This document shows positions 50,097 to 60,339 of a stretch of 64,000 bases of DNA, piece by piece. Each line of letters starts with the position of its first letter. Position 1 is the first letter of the stretch. A model generated the notes under the pieces. It did not search any database, was not told the origin of the DNA, and worked only from the letters and a program-made list of their open reading frames with translations. Both the position numbers and the translations under genes were made by a program. Source of the DNA: Halobacteriovorax marinus SJ (GTDB lineage: Bacteria > Bdellovibrionota > Bacteriovoracia > Bacteriovoracales > Bacteriovoracaceae); the NCBI RefSeq assembly GCF_000210915.2, contig NC_016620.1, positions 1,550,001 to 1,614,000 of the forward strand, read 5' to 3'.

Positions 50097-53000
50097 TTAA
50101 GGTAAGAAGTACTCAGCGATTCCATAGAGCCCGTTCTGCTCAAATGGGAAGATGATAGAGTTATTAGTAGGGTTATAATCCATTTTCAGTCCTCTACAAC
50201 TGAGGTTTGAAATTGGCCAACTCATTACATTTAAGTCTGTATTCGTTGTTATATTATGCTTATAGATCTTTCCTCCATAACAGTAGTAGAGCATATCTGT
50301 ACCAGACTCATTAATCCACAGTGCAGAATCATCAATATTTCTTGCTGTTTGAGCAAGCTTAACAGCATTTCCACCAGGTGTAATAGACCAGATATGGCGC
50401 TCAATTCTATAGCGACCAGCTAGAATCCATCTTCCATTGGCAGCGTCCCACCAAGCATTTGATCCCCAAGAGTCGTAGTAAGGCATCTTACAAGTAGCCG
50501 CAGGACTTCCTGAACTACAAATTCCAGAGTATCCACCTGTATAGGTCTCTGTTCCATTTGTTCCCGCTACGTGAGACTGAGTAAAGTTATTTGTGGAATC
50601 ATAGGCCTTAAGGGCAAAGTCTTGCCAGTGCAGATCTGGAGAGTAATATCTCATTCTCATTGTTAAGACTTTTCCATCTCCGTATCCAATTGGAAGAGCG
50701 TGAGATTGATTTCCTGATGTTGATCCGTGAATACTTAGACCTGCTACGTCATCTCCGTCCCAGAAGTTAGTAGATCCACTACCAATAATTCTCTCCCAGA
50801 GATTATTTGATCTATTTAATCGAACAATATCACCGTTATAACCTCTTCTAACCATAATATCACCTGTGGCCTTATCAACTACCCAGTATGACCCGTTATA
50901 GAACGGTTGTAGTTTGGGATCAGTCGTGAAGTTCTGATGACCGTAGTTCCCATTACCTGCTAAAATATTGATATTTCCTTCTATAGTGAACTCTTTAAAG
51001 TAATACGATCTTGGATCTGCTGTAATAATTTTTCCGTTATCAAGTCTAGCGACAGTATCAATATATGAGAATCTCGCGTTAAGAGCATTTACATTATCCC
51101 CATAGGCAGGGTGTTGCCCAAAGAGAGTGACCACTTTTCCATTAGAGTCAACGGTTCTAATCTGACCTGCATCAGTAAAATATATCTTACCTGTCGCAGT
51201 AACAAAGATATCTTGGATGTCCATATTACAAGAAGTAGCATTCGTTCCATCGGCACAATTTCCTCTTGTACCTGAACCTAGAACTTTAGTATAAGTTCCA
51301 TCCCAATTATTTCTCATAACATAATTTCTATCAATAATCTGGTATGAGTTTCCATCCATACCTGTCACTTTAAAGTAGCGATAATATCTATAGCTATCAC
51401 TGTAGAGGTCATTTCTCGCTACAAATGTTTCTGGGTCTAAGAATGCTCTAGTGTAGCGGTCATTATAGTCGTTACAAGTTCCATAACTATCTTCGTGATA
51501 AGTTTGAATATCTACACCTGTAAGGGCAGATGTCGTAGGGTTGTAGGCGAGACCAAAGTGAGAAATTCTACACTCAAGAATATTTTGTGACGCATTTAGG
51601 CCATCCCCAGTTCCTGTCACGTATTTAGAAGTAACTTGTCCTGTGGCCGCTTTATAAATTCTAAGTCTATAGCTTGCTGCATTCCAATTTTTAATTCCAT
51701 AGTCAGACATAAAGTAGATATCTCCATTAGGAGCAGCAAAGAATGGCATATTTCTAGAAGACCATGAATTTGAAGAATGGGTATAGATACTTAAATCTAG
51801 TGGATTTGTAACTGTATCCCCAGTATCAGATCCTCCACCAATGATAGTTTCAATAGTAGGAGTCGCTTGGTTGAGGTCAACTCTTCTAATTCTATTTGTA
51901 TCTAAAATAAGTAGTCTATTTTGAAAGTCTAGAGCGATCTTCGTCGCAAAACGAAGTGTTGCATTGGTAGCAGCACCACCGTCTCCAGTACTTGTACCCG
52001 TTTGTTTGATAAAGATTTTTTGCTTACCATCTTCAGGATCTACAACAAGAATACCTCTCTTATAGTCAGCAAAGTAAATTGTTCCATTCTCTGTTACAAC
52101 AAGTGTGCCTGGATCAGATTCAGCTCCATTTTTTCTAGTAAAGAACATTGCTGAAATTGCAGAACCACCAAGACCTGATTCAGTATTACCTGCAATAATT
52201 TTAATAGTGTCAGAGTTTAGTGGGTTAGAAATTGACTGTGCACTTAGAGCGGTATCATCAGTAACCTTAACTCTTACTTTATATGAGTCATTAAGAGGCG
52301 ATCCACCAGTCCACTTAAAGCAACCTTCGTCCGCCTCAAGAGTATAGCCTGTACATCCATAATTAGTTCCCGCATCTAAAGACTCAGCACCTGAGATGAG
52401 AGTAAAGTCGATCTCATTCGGTGTATAGTAGATCTGTACAGCACCTGATGGAAGTGCAGAGTTATCTGTTATTTTATAACGGATATAGACGTCAGAGCCT
52501 GCTGGAACTGCTGACTGTGCTCTCGTTGGTGGATTTGGTGTATTTGGTGCATTGGCAGCAATAACATCTGCTACTGCTGGCGGCACACCCGGATCGTAGA
52601 CTCTTGTTATCTTATCTTGAGTATCAGTACCAATTCCAGAATTAGAAAGAGTTGAAATATTAGTCGCCTCATCTTTAACCCAAGCATAGACAGGAATCGA
52701 TACATTAGTATTCCATCCTAAGAGGTGATAGTAATTACCACTTAAATTTAAATTCTGAGAAACAGCTAGACCAATAGATGGGTCGTTAACTGCTATCCAA
52801 CAATTATCATCAACAAGAGGAGCTGTCGTATCATTACTCTTAATACAAATATGAGAAATACCAACATTGGCGTTCTGACTCGTTGCCGTCATACTCATCG
52901 GTATATTCGGGTTCTTTGTCGGATTAGGAGCCGTTGATGAGAGAGCACTTATTGTTGGAGCATCTGTTTCTCTATGCCACGTCCCAACTACTGTCGTTGT

Positions 53001-56000
53001 ATTATTAACAGCATTTGTTTGCCCAAAATTATAAACTCTCTCAGCGTCAGTAGTCTCACTTGTTGTGACCCAACTCCACGTTCCAGAGGCACAAGAAGTT
53101 GTTGTTGTCTCTGCTCCTGTTATATTGATCGTCAGTCCTGCTTCACAGGCGCCTTCAAAAGTAACACTGTCACCATTTGTTTTAAATGTATTGCTGGCAA
53201 TAGAGAGAGCTGGACCAGTCGTATCTCTTGTCCATGCGATATTAATTACAGAAGTATTTCCTGCTGGGTCACTTTGTGTAAGAGTAAAGTTTCTTAGACC
53301 GTCACTTGAGTATGTAGGAGTTGTCCAATTCCAGTTAGTAGATGAACAACCAATTGTACCTGATGCATCACCTGAGATAACAATAGAGTTCGTCCCCTCA
53401 CATGTACCACTAAATGTTAGACTGTCGTGGTTTGTTGTCTCTGTAATTGTATCGCCTGCATTAGCAGTATATGGACTTGTCGCTGTAAACGGAGGTGGAG
53501 TCGCATCTCTATCCCAAGAGAGAGAAAGTGATGTCGATGTATTTCCTGCACCGTCAGTTTGTACTAGAGAATAAGAATAGCTTCCATCTACTGTCTTAGG
53601 AGATGGTGTCCAACTCCACGAACCTGATGAACAAGGGAATGACGTTGTCTCATCACCAGTGACTGAAATTGTATAAGTTCCTTCACAAGTACCACTCCAT
53701 TGATTAGGAGTATTATTCTTAGTAAAATCAGGTGAAGTACCACCTGTCTTAGTAAGAGTAGGTGCAACTTCGTCTCTAATAAGAGTTCTTGTTACTTGAG
53801 TAATATTACCTGCAGTATCTGTTTGAGATACATTAATAACTTTATTGCCGTCTCCGTTAGAGAAGTTAACAAGCTGTGAGAATGTTCCTGAAGAACAGGC
53901 TATATCAAAACTTGTTTGGAGATCACCACTGAAGTTAACATTAATACCGTCTTCACATGTACCATCTATTGTTGCTGATGATGTGTGGTAACTTCCGTTT
54001 GCAGGGCTTGTAATAGCAACACTTGGAGCAGTAGAGTCAACTTCAAAATCAACGGAAGAGACACTTCTTGAGTTACCAGCTAAATCTGTGAAATCAACTT
54101 TGAATTTAGCATTTGTGATATCTAAGCTTGGAGTGGTCCAAGAGTAATTAAATGGAGCGCTAGAGAGTGGACCATTTGAGGAGGCCACTGTTCCTAGTGT
54201 CGACCAAGTTGATCCGTTGTAGAACGAAATAGTGTAGTTAAGTGAAGTACTAGAGTTTAGCTCAGTCGTTGTCCAATTCAGTGTATTGCTCGCGCCACCT
54301 TTAAGAGCGACTGGGTCTGTCGTTGCAATAGATGGAAGGACTGTATCATATGTTACGTCAATATCATTTGATGTAAGAGAAACATTCCCGTAAACATCTT
54401 TTGACCAAGCTTTAATTGTATGAACGCCTTGATTCGTATTTGCTAGTGTGTAGGCCATACTCGCAGCGCTTGTATTACAACTTTGCCAGTTTGCATCTCC
54501 ACTGGCCGGTCTAGTACCTTCATTAAAGAGAAAGTCTGGTGTATCTGTACAACTTGTTGCTGTGAATGTATTTGCTGTTGAATTTGTATAGAGTGCGGAA
54601 GCAAGATTAAGAGCAGGTGCCGCAGGTGGTGTCTTATCACTGACATTAATAGTAACTGTTTGTGTTGATGCAGCATCGATAGTGCCGTCGTTAGCTATGA
54701 ATGTGAAGCTATCTGTACCGTTGAAGTTGGCGTTAGCATTGTAATCACAAGTTAGATCACTTGAGTATGCACCAGTGGCTATACAATTTGATAATGTTCC
54801 ATTTGATGGAGAAGTGATGATTTTATAGCCTAAAGAGTCTCCGTCTATATCAGTTGCATTTGAGAGTGTGAGCGATAAAGTCACATTGTCATCTGTACTA
54901 AAGACTTGATCACTTGCCATGACTGGTCTGTCGTTTACAGAATTTACTGTTATAGATACCGTTGTATTTGCCACACTATCAAGGGCCGAGTCATTAACTT
55001 TATAAGTGAATGAATCTGCACCATTGTAATTCGCATTTGGTGTATAAGTACATGATCTATCTGTACAGCTTAAGAGTCCATTACTAGGATTTGCGACAAT
55101 AATATATGTTAGAGCGTCACCGTCTACATCTGTACCTGCATTAAGCGTAAATCCATGAGCAGTATCTTCATTTGTTGCAATAGACTGATCATTCGCTTTA
55201 ACTGGAGCGTCGTTTACTGGTGCCACCGTGATTGTCACTGTGCTTATAGTTGAGTCATATTGACCATCATTTACTTTATATGTGAATGAATCACTTCCAT
55301 TGAAGTTTAAATTAGGAGTGTATGTACATGAGCGAGATGTACCTTCTGTACAGTTTAATATTCCATCAGTAGTACTGGAAACGATAATATAATTTAATGT
55401 GTCACCTTCTAAGTCACTACCTGCATTAAGATTAAAATTTAGAACTGTATCTTCATTCGTTGTCTCTGCTTGAGTTGCAGCTAAAGTAGGAGCATCATTA
55501 ACAGCATTGATCGTAATAGTTACAGTATTTACCGTCGAGTCTAGGGCACCGTCATTTACCTTATATGTAAACGAGTCACTTCCATTATAATCTGCATTAG
55601 GAGTGTAAGAGCAATCTCTAGCAGTACCTCCAGAGCATGTTAGGGTACCATTAGACGTAGATGAAACTATAATATAGCTTAGTGTATCGCCATCTATGTC
55701 ACTACCTATGTCTAAATTAAAGTTAAGGGTCGTATCTTCATTTGTTGTTTCACTCTGTGTCGCAGCAAGAGTAGGAGCATCGTTAACAGCATTAATTGTG
55801 ATACTTACAGTTGATGTCGTCGCCGATTCAAGAGCACCATCATAGGCCTTATAAGAAAATGAATCAGATCCATTAAAGTTAGAATTAGGTGTGTAATCAC
55901 ATATAATATCACCATTCCAGCTTACATTATCAATACAATTTGTAAGAACACCATTAGTTGGTTGTGTTGTAATTTTATAAGTAAGTGAGCCTATCGCAGT

Positions 56001-59000
56001 TTCTTGATCGGTTGCTCCGTTAAGAGTTACAGAGTAGAGTGTATCTTCATTCGTTGTGAAACTCTGGTCCGCTAGCATTACTGGTGCATCATTTACAGCG
56101 TTTATTGTAATAGTTACCGTTGAAGTCGTTGAGTCAAGTTCTCCATCATTCACTTTGTAAGTAAAAGTTCTTGTACCATTTTGATTTGGTGCCGGTGTAT
56201 ACGTACAGGCAGTACTCGTTCCCCCTGTACAACTAAGTGTTCCATCAGATGGGTTTGAGACAATAATATAAGAAAGAGGTGAAGACTCTACATCAGATCC
56301 AGCTGTTAAATTGAAGTTAAGCGCTGTATCTTCATTTGTTGAAACACTTGAAGTCGCTGCAAGTGTTGGAGCATCGTTGACAGCATTTATAGTAAAGCTA
56401 ATTGTTTGATCGCTTGAGGAGTCAGTTACTCCATCATTGGCCCTATATGTAAAGGAGTCTGATCCATTGAAGTTTGAGTTAGGTGTATAAGTACATGTTA
56501 GATCAGTAGAGTATGTTGCTGTAATACAATTGCTTAGTGTTCCATTTGTTGGAGGAGTGATTAGCTTATAGCTAATAGTTTGTGATGGAATATCAATATC
56601 GGTCGCATCATTTATTGTGAAATTAAGGGCCGTATCTTCATTAGTTGTAAAACTCTGTGCATTGGCAACGACTGGTGGATCGTTTTCTGCACTGATATTT
56701 ATTGTCACTGTCGCAGTAGGAGAGTCAGCACTACCATCATTTACTTTGTAAGTGAAAGTCTCTGTACCATTATCATTGTTATCTGGAGTATAAGTACAAG
56801 CTCTAGATGTTCCTTCAACACAATTTAGTGTTCCCGCCACTGGGTTGGAGATAATGATATAATTCAATGTATCACCATCAACATCACTACCTGCGTTTAA
56901 GCTGAAATTTAATACATTATCTTCTTGTGTCGAGACCGTTTGAGTCGCAGTAAGTGTAGGCGCATCGTTAATCGGATTAATAGTGATATTGACACTCACT
57001 GTATTAGAGTCAGCAGTTGAATCATTTGCCTTATAAGTGAATGAATCACTTCCATTGAAGTTCGCTCCAGGGTTATAAGTACAAGTTCTTCCTTCTGCTC
57101 CTCCACAACTTAAGACACCATTTGTCGTTGTAGAGACTACACTATAGCTTAAAGTATCTAGATCAATATCTGTCGCAGCGTTAAGAGTGAAGTTTAGAGT
57201 TGTATCCTCATTCACTGATTCAACTTGACCAGACGCTAGTACAGGAGCATCGTTAATTGCAGCAATATTTATTGTAACTGTAGCATCTGATACTGAATTT
57301 GTTTCACTATCATATGCTCTATAAGTAAATGAGTCACTACCATTGAAATTAGCATTTGGCGTATAGACACAATCTCTATCTGCAATCCAATTTGTTGTGT
57401 CTATACATCCACTTAGTGCACCATTTGTTGGTGGTGTAATGACCTTATAGCTAAGAGTTTGGGCCGGAATATCAACGTCTGTAGCCGCATTAAATGTGAA
57501 GTTTACGGCAGTATCTTCATTAGTATTGAATGATTCATTACTTCCTATAACTGGAGCATCATTTACAGAATTTATAGTTAATGTAACAGTTGTTAGTGTA
57601 GAGTTTGAACTTCCATCATTTACTCTATATGTGAATGAGTCACTTCCATAGTAATTCGAACTAGGTGTGAAATCACAATTTAAATCTGTATCATTTTGTA
57701 AACAATTAGCGAGAACACCGTTGCTAGGGGCCGATACTATTGAGTAGGTAATTGGGTCACTATCAATATCAGAACCGGCCGTAACATTAAAGTTAAGCAA
57801 GTTATCTTCATTAGTTGAATGAGAACTATTGGCCGCAGCAGTAGGAGAGTTATTAATAGAATTAAAGTTTAGATTTGTCGAGACAACATCACTGCCACAA
57901 CTCCAACTTAGAGTTGAAGATTTAGCACCTTTTGTATTTGGTTTAGGTCTTACTTCAATCGTACAATTACTAGAAACCGCGAGATCATTTACACCACAAT
58001 TATCACTTATTAATTCGAATTCAGTTGCATTAGCACCGCTCAATGTTGCATTAGTACACTGATCAGCACTGGCCTGACCACTATTTGTAACTGTAAATGT
58101 ATGAGACGTACCGTTAGATAAATTCAATGTATCACTATAGTTGTGACTTGAAGGAGATATTGCTAATACTGGCTTATTAACACTAATATCTCCACTCTCA
58201 AGAATAGTTTGATTTGAAAGAGAATCTTCAAAAGTAACTCTAAATCTTGCATTATTTACAAGAATATTTGGGAGCGCGTAATCCATATCAAAAGTTTGAT
58301 TATTTATCGCACCACTAACAGAGTTAACACTGCCAATATTTGACCAACTCGAACCATCAAAGAAGTCTACTATGAAATTTTGAGTGCCGTCATTATTCTT
58401 TTCTGTAACATCCCATTTTATATTGATTGTTCTGTCAGCCCTGTAATTTGTTGCTAATGAATTAAACGCCATTGTAGGAGAGGTTCTATCAACTTCTAAA
58501 GTAAGGATACTAGCAGAACTAATTTTTCCATTGATATCTCTTGCCCAGATATTTAAGTCGACATCACCATCTGTAGTTTTTTGAATAGTGTAGTTTAGAA
58601 CCTGAGTATTTTCAGATGTACAAGAGATGTTAAAATCACCATCAGCAGGATAGTTATTGTCTTCTGTGATGGCCAAGTTTTCAAAAGTCTCACAATTTGC
58701 ATAGATTGACGGAGAAGTTTCAACTCCCGTATTTATATCTAGTGCGATATTTAATGTATTAGTAGGATTTGTATTTGCAGTATTAAGTGCAAAGCTAGGT
58801 GCTGTAACACTAAATAAGTCTTCTACTGGGATTGTATATTCGAGTTGGTGATAAGGATTTGAAGTATTGATATTTAAGTCACCATCGTTCTTCTTACCAA
58901 CTTTCAAAACAATATTATACTCATCAATTGAATTTGCACTTGGAGTAAATGTCCATGAAGCAGTATTGGCCACTAGTGCTCCGTTTAGGTGCCACTCATA

Positions 59001-60173
59001 AGCCGTTGTGTAGTCACTGCTCCAGTGTTTCGTATTTATAGTAAAAGTATAATTTGATTTTTCTTTTATGCTCTCTTGTACGTCAATAGAGAGAACTTCA
59101 GGGGCAGCATTTAATAAATGTTCAGGACCATTGCCTTCAAATGATTCTTGAAATTTTGCTTTTAGGGCCAAGCTATCTTTAAGCTTTGTATATACTTGCT
59201 CCTCAGTATAGTCGGGTGCTGTATTAAGCTCTAATTCTATTGTCGCTGCATGCAGTAGATTAGAATCAATTTTTTCAATATCAATTTCAATACTTGTTCT
59301 AAGAATGGTCGAGATAAGTGTTGTTGCTGGTCCAAGGTTTTGCTCATCTTTAAAGCTTGTTACAATACGTTGGTAATTTGTAGGACAACCTGAAGTTCTA
59401 AGAATATATCTCGTCGGAACTTCAACTTCGAGATTTAATGCAAAGGGATCAAAGCTAAATTCTGTATCTGCTTTTAGATCTTCTTGGTTAATTGGGTTAT
59501 CCGCTATTACTGTCATTGTATTAACATCAAATAATTCAATCTTTGGATTCACACAGGCTGCTGCATAAGCAGTATTAATGAGGTTATTCCTTTGATGATG
59601 AGTAATAGAGCCAAGTAGTGCTGGAATTCTACCCTTGATAATTGTTGGAGTTGATTTACTTCCACTTGTGGCCGCTGCTTTCTTAACTGATGTAGTTGGT
59701 GCAGCTTCTTTATTTGTTGAAGAATCACTTGTATTACTTATTCCAAATACCTTAGTTGCTTTCTTTCTCTTTTTCTCACTTCCCTCAACTAAACTAAATG
59801 AGTCATCAGGCATGTAAATAGCACCTGAGTCGTTTTCAATAATACTTTCAATTTTATTAGCTGTTGCAAGGGCCTTGTTTAGAGATGGTTTCTTTTTACT
59901 AGATTTCTTCTTTGATTTTAATAATGGAGTAGGAGTTGCACTTTCTTTCTCTGAACGGCTTGAAGAGCTGATAGTCTTTTTAAATTTATTTGTAGTTGTG
60001 TCTTTTACAGAAGCTGTTGATCTCTTAATGAGTTTGTAATTCTTCTTAAATTTTCTAACGACTTCTTTTTCTTCTCTATTACTTTTTGATGTTAACTCAT
60101 TCTTAATAACGACAGAGCTAGCTATAATTATAGCGAGTGAAGCAAAGGAAATAATAATCTTACTTTTTAACAC
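50097..60173 (-). CDS. Giant 3358-residue surface protein: cadherin-like repeats, Ig-like repeats, NHL-like propeller
   Basis: GTG start. An N-terminal membrane anchor (MLKSKIIISFASLAIIIASS) is followed by a Lys/Ser/Thr-rich linker (~35-200) and beta-rich domains (~200-775). Residues ~775-1845 are eleven tandem repeats of about 97 residues, of the tandem-95/cadherin-like kind (N-D-A-P start, NEDT, NGSDSFTY, VNDG). Ig-like domains follow to ~2660, four of them with paired Cys (GTCEG...CSSGSWSW). The C-terminus (~2660-3358) reads GDGGAATNATLRF and GDIYFMSDYG, like NHL beta-propellers. Probably an adhesin or prey/host-binding fibre; the function is inferred. Each repeat has a Cys pair. Confidence 0.9.
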   Translation of the reverse strand: MLKSKIIISFASLAIIIASSVVIKNELTSKSNREEKEVVRKFKKNYKLIKRSTASVKDTTTNKFKKTISSSSRSEKESATPTPLLKSKKKSSKKKPSLNKALATANKIESIIENDSGAIYMPDDSFSLVEGSEKKRKKATKVFGISNTSDSSTNKEAAPTTSVKKAAATSGSKSTPTIIKGRIPALLGSITHHQRNNLINTAYAAACVNPKIELFDVNTMTVIADNPINQEDLKADTEFSFDPFALNLEVEVPTRYILRTSGCPTNYQRIVTSFKDEQNLGPATTLISTILRTSIEIDIEKIDSNLLHAATIELELNTAPDYTEEQVYTKLKDSLALKAKFQESFEGNGPEHLLNAAPEVLSIDVQESIKEKSNYTFTINTKHWSSDYTTAYEWHLNGALVANTASWTFTPSANSIDEYNIVLKVGKKNDGDLNINTSNPYHQLEYTIPVEDLFSVTAPSFALNTANTNPTNTLNIALDINTGVETSPSIYANCETFENLAITEDNNYPADGDFNISCTSENTQVLNYTIQKTTDGDVDLNIWARDINGKISSASILTLEVDRTSPTMAFNSLATNYRADRTINIKWDVTEKNNDGTQNFIVDFFDGSSWSNIGSVNSVSGAINNQTFDMDYALPNILVNNARFRVTFEDSLSNQTILESGDISVNKPVLAISPSSHNYSDTLNLSNGTSHTFTVTNSGQASADQCTNATLSGANATEFELISDNCGVNDLAVSSNCTIEVRPKPNTKGAKSSTLSWSCGSDVVSTNLNFNSINNSPTAAANSSHSTNEDNLLNFNVTAGSDIDSDPITYSIVSAPSNGVLANCLQNDTDLNCDFTPSSNYYGSDSFTYRVNDGSSNSTLTTVTLTINSVNDAPVIGSNESFNTNEDTAVNFTFNAATDVDIPAQTLSYKVITPPTNGALSGCIDTTNWIADRDCVYTPNANFNGSDSFTYRAYDSETNSVSDATVTINIAAINDAPVLASGQVESVNEDTTLNFTLNAATDIDLDTLSYSVVSTTTNGVLSCGGAEGRTCTYNPGANFNGSDSFTYKANDSTADSNTVSVNITINPINDAPTLTATQTVSTQEDNVLNFSLNAGSDVDGDTLNYIIISNPVAGTLNCVEGTSRACTYTPDNNDNGTETFTYKVNDGSADSPTATVTINISAENDPPVVANAQSFTTNEDTALNFTINDATDIDIPSQTISYKLITPPTNGTLSNCITATYSTDLTCTYTPNSNFNGSDSFTYRANDGVTDSSSDQTISFTINAVNDAPTLAATSSVSTNEDTALNFNLTAGSDVESSPLSYIIVSNPSDGTLSCTGGTSTACTYTPAPNQNGTRTFTYKVNDGELDSTTSTVTITINAVNDAPVMLADQSFTTNEDTLYSVTLNGATDQETAIGSLTYKITTQPTNGVLTNCIDNVSWNGDIICDYTPNSNFNGSDSFSYKAYDGALESATTSTVSITINAVNDAPTLAATQSETTNEDTTLNFNLDIGSDIDGDTLSYIIVSSTSNGTLTCSGGTARDCSYTPNADYNGSDSFTYKVNDGALDSTVNTVTITINAVNDAPTLAATQAETTNEDTVLNFNLNAGSDLEGDTLNYIIVSSTTDGILNCTEGTSRSCTYTPNLNFNGSDSFTYKVNDGQYDSTISTVTITVAPVNDAPVKANDQSIATNEDTAHGFTLNAGTDVDGDALTYIIVANPSNGLLSCTDRSCTYTPNANYNGADSFTYKVNDSALDSVANTTVSITVNSVNDRPVMASDQVFSTDDNVTLSLTLSNATDIDGDSLGYKIITSPSNGTLSNCIATGAYSSDLTCDYNANANFNGTDSFTFIANDGTIDAASTQTVTINVSDKTPPAAPALNLASALYTNSTANTFTATSCTDTPDFLFNEGTRPASGDANWQSCNTSAASMAYTLANTNQGVHTIKAWSKDVYGNVSLTSNDIDVTYDTVLPSIATTDPVALKGGASNTLNWTTTELNSSTSLNYTISFYNGSTWSTLGTVASSNGPLSSAPFNYSWTTPSLDITNAKFKVDFTDLAGNSRSVSSVDFEVDSTAPSVAITSPANGSYHTSSATIDGTCEDGINVNFSGDLQTSFDIACSSGTFSQLVNFSNGDGNKVINVSQTDTAGNITQVTRTLIRDEVAPTLTKTGGTSPDFTKNNTPNQWSGTCEGTYTISVTGDETTSFPCSSGSWSWTPSPKTVDGSYSYSLVQTDGAGNTSTSLSLSWDRDATPPPFTATSPYTANAGDTITETTNHDSLTFSGTCEGTNSIVISGDASGTIGCSSTNWNWTTPTYSSDGLRNFTLTQSDPAGNTSVINIAWTRDTTGPALSIASNTFKTNGDSVTFEGACEAGLTINITGAETTTTSCASGTWSWVTTSETTDAERVYNFGQTNAVNNTTTVVGTWHRETDAPTISALSSTAPNPTKNPNIPMSMTATSQNANVGISHICIKSNDTTAPLVDDNCWIAVNDPSIGLAVSQNLNLSGNYYHLLGWNTNVSIPVYAWVKDEATNISTLSNSGIGTDTQDKITRVYDPGVPPAVADVIAANAPNTPNPPTRAQSAVPAGSDVYIRYKITDNSALPSGAVQIYYTPNEIDFTLISGAESLDAGTNYGCTGYTLEADEGCFKWTGGSPLNDSYKVRVKVTDDTALSAQSISNPLNSDTIKIIAGNTESGLGGSAISAMFFTRKNGAESDPGTLVVTENGTIYFADYKRGILVVDPEDGKQKIFIKQTGTSTGDGGAATNATLRFATKIALDFQNRLLILDTNRIRRVDLNQATPTIETIIGGGSDTGDTVTNPLDLSIYTHSSNSWSSRNMPFFAAPNGDIYFMSDYGIKNWNAASYRLRIYKAATGQVTSKYVTGTGDGLNASQNILECRISHFGLAYNPTTSALTGVDIQTYHEDSYGTCNDYNDRYTRAFLDPETFVARNDLYSDSYRYYRYFKVTGMDGNSYQIIDRNYVMRNNWDGTYTKVLGSGTRGNCADGTNATSCNMDIQDIFVTATGKIYFTDAGQIRTVDSNGKVVTLFGQHPAYGDNVNALNARFSYIDTVARLDNGKIITADPRSYYFKEFTIEGNINILAGNGNYGHQNFTTDPKLQPFYNGSYWVVDKATGDIMVRRGYNGDIVRLNRSNNLWERIIGSGSTNFWDGDDVAGLSIHGSTSGNQSHALPIGYGDGKVLTMRMRYYSPDLHWQDFALKAYDSTNNFTQSHVAGTNGTETYTGGYSGICSSGSPAATCKMPYYDSWGSNAWWDAANGRWILAGRYRIERHIWSITPGGNAVKLAQTARNIDDSALWINESGTDMLYYCYGGKIYKHNITTNTDLNVMSWPISNLSCRGLKMDYNPTNNSIIFPFEQNGLYGIAEYFLP
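54640..57855 (-). repeat. Eleven tandem ~97-residue repeats in the giant gene
   Basis: In-frame coding repeats of about 290 bases. Each translated unit starts with N-[DS]-x-P, has a TNEDT-like motif about 14 residues later, a Cys pair around the middle, and NGSDSFTYK near the end. Two subtypes alternate irregularly, a short Cys spacing (LSC-GGTSTAC) and a long one (NCIDTTNWIADRDC). DNA identity is partial, so the array is old or under selection. Confidence 0.9.
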
Positions 60174-60280
60174 TTAGGAGTCTCTCCGATAATTTACTAC
60201 TTTATTTTAAAGTTAGCTCACCCAACTATTAACTTTGGGTTTAAAATTAGTAACTTATCGGTTTGATAATCAAGAAACTT

Positions 60281-60317
60281 AAAAAAAATTGCCAATATTA
60301 GGACACAATATTGGCAA
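60281..60317 (-). terminator. Rho-independent terminator of prfC
   Basis: Minus-strand TTGCCAATATT, loop of seven, AATATTGGCAA (60289-60317), eleven perfect pairs followed by eight U (60281-60288). It lies directly after prfC and upstream of the giant gene, so the two are separate transcripts. Confidence 0.92.
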
Positions 60318-60339
60318 TAGGTAACGTGTTTTCAATAGG

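Noticed and set aside
52105-53574. Several plus-strand ORFs of 80-170 codons opposite the giant gene
   Set aside because: They mirror the repetitive Ig-like coding of the minus strand and show no domain or RBS.
54640-57855. Regular repeats that could suggest a CRISPR-like array
   Set aside because: Units are about 290 bases, in frame, and encode a repeated protein domain with variable DNA; there are no short identical repeats with unique spacers.
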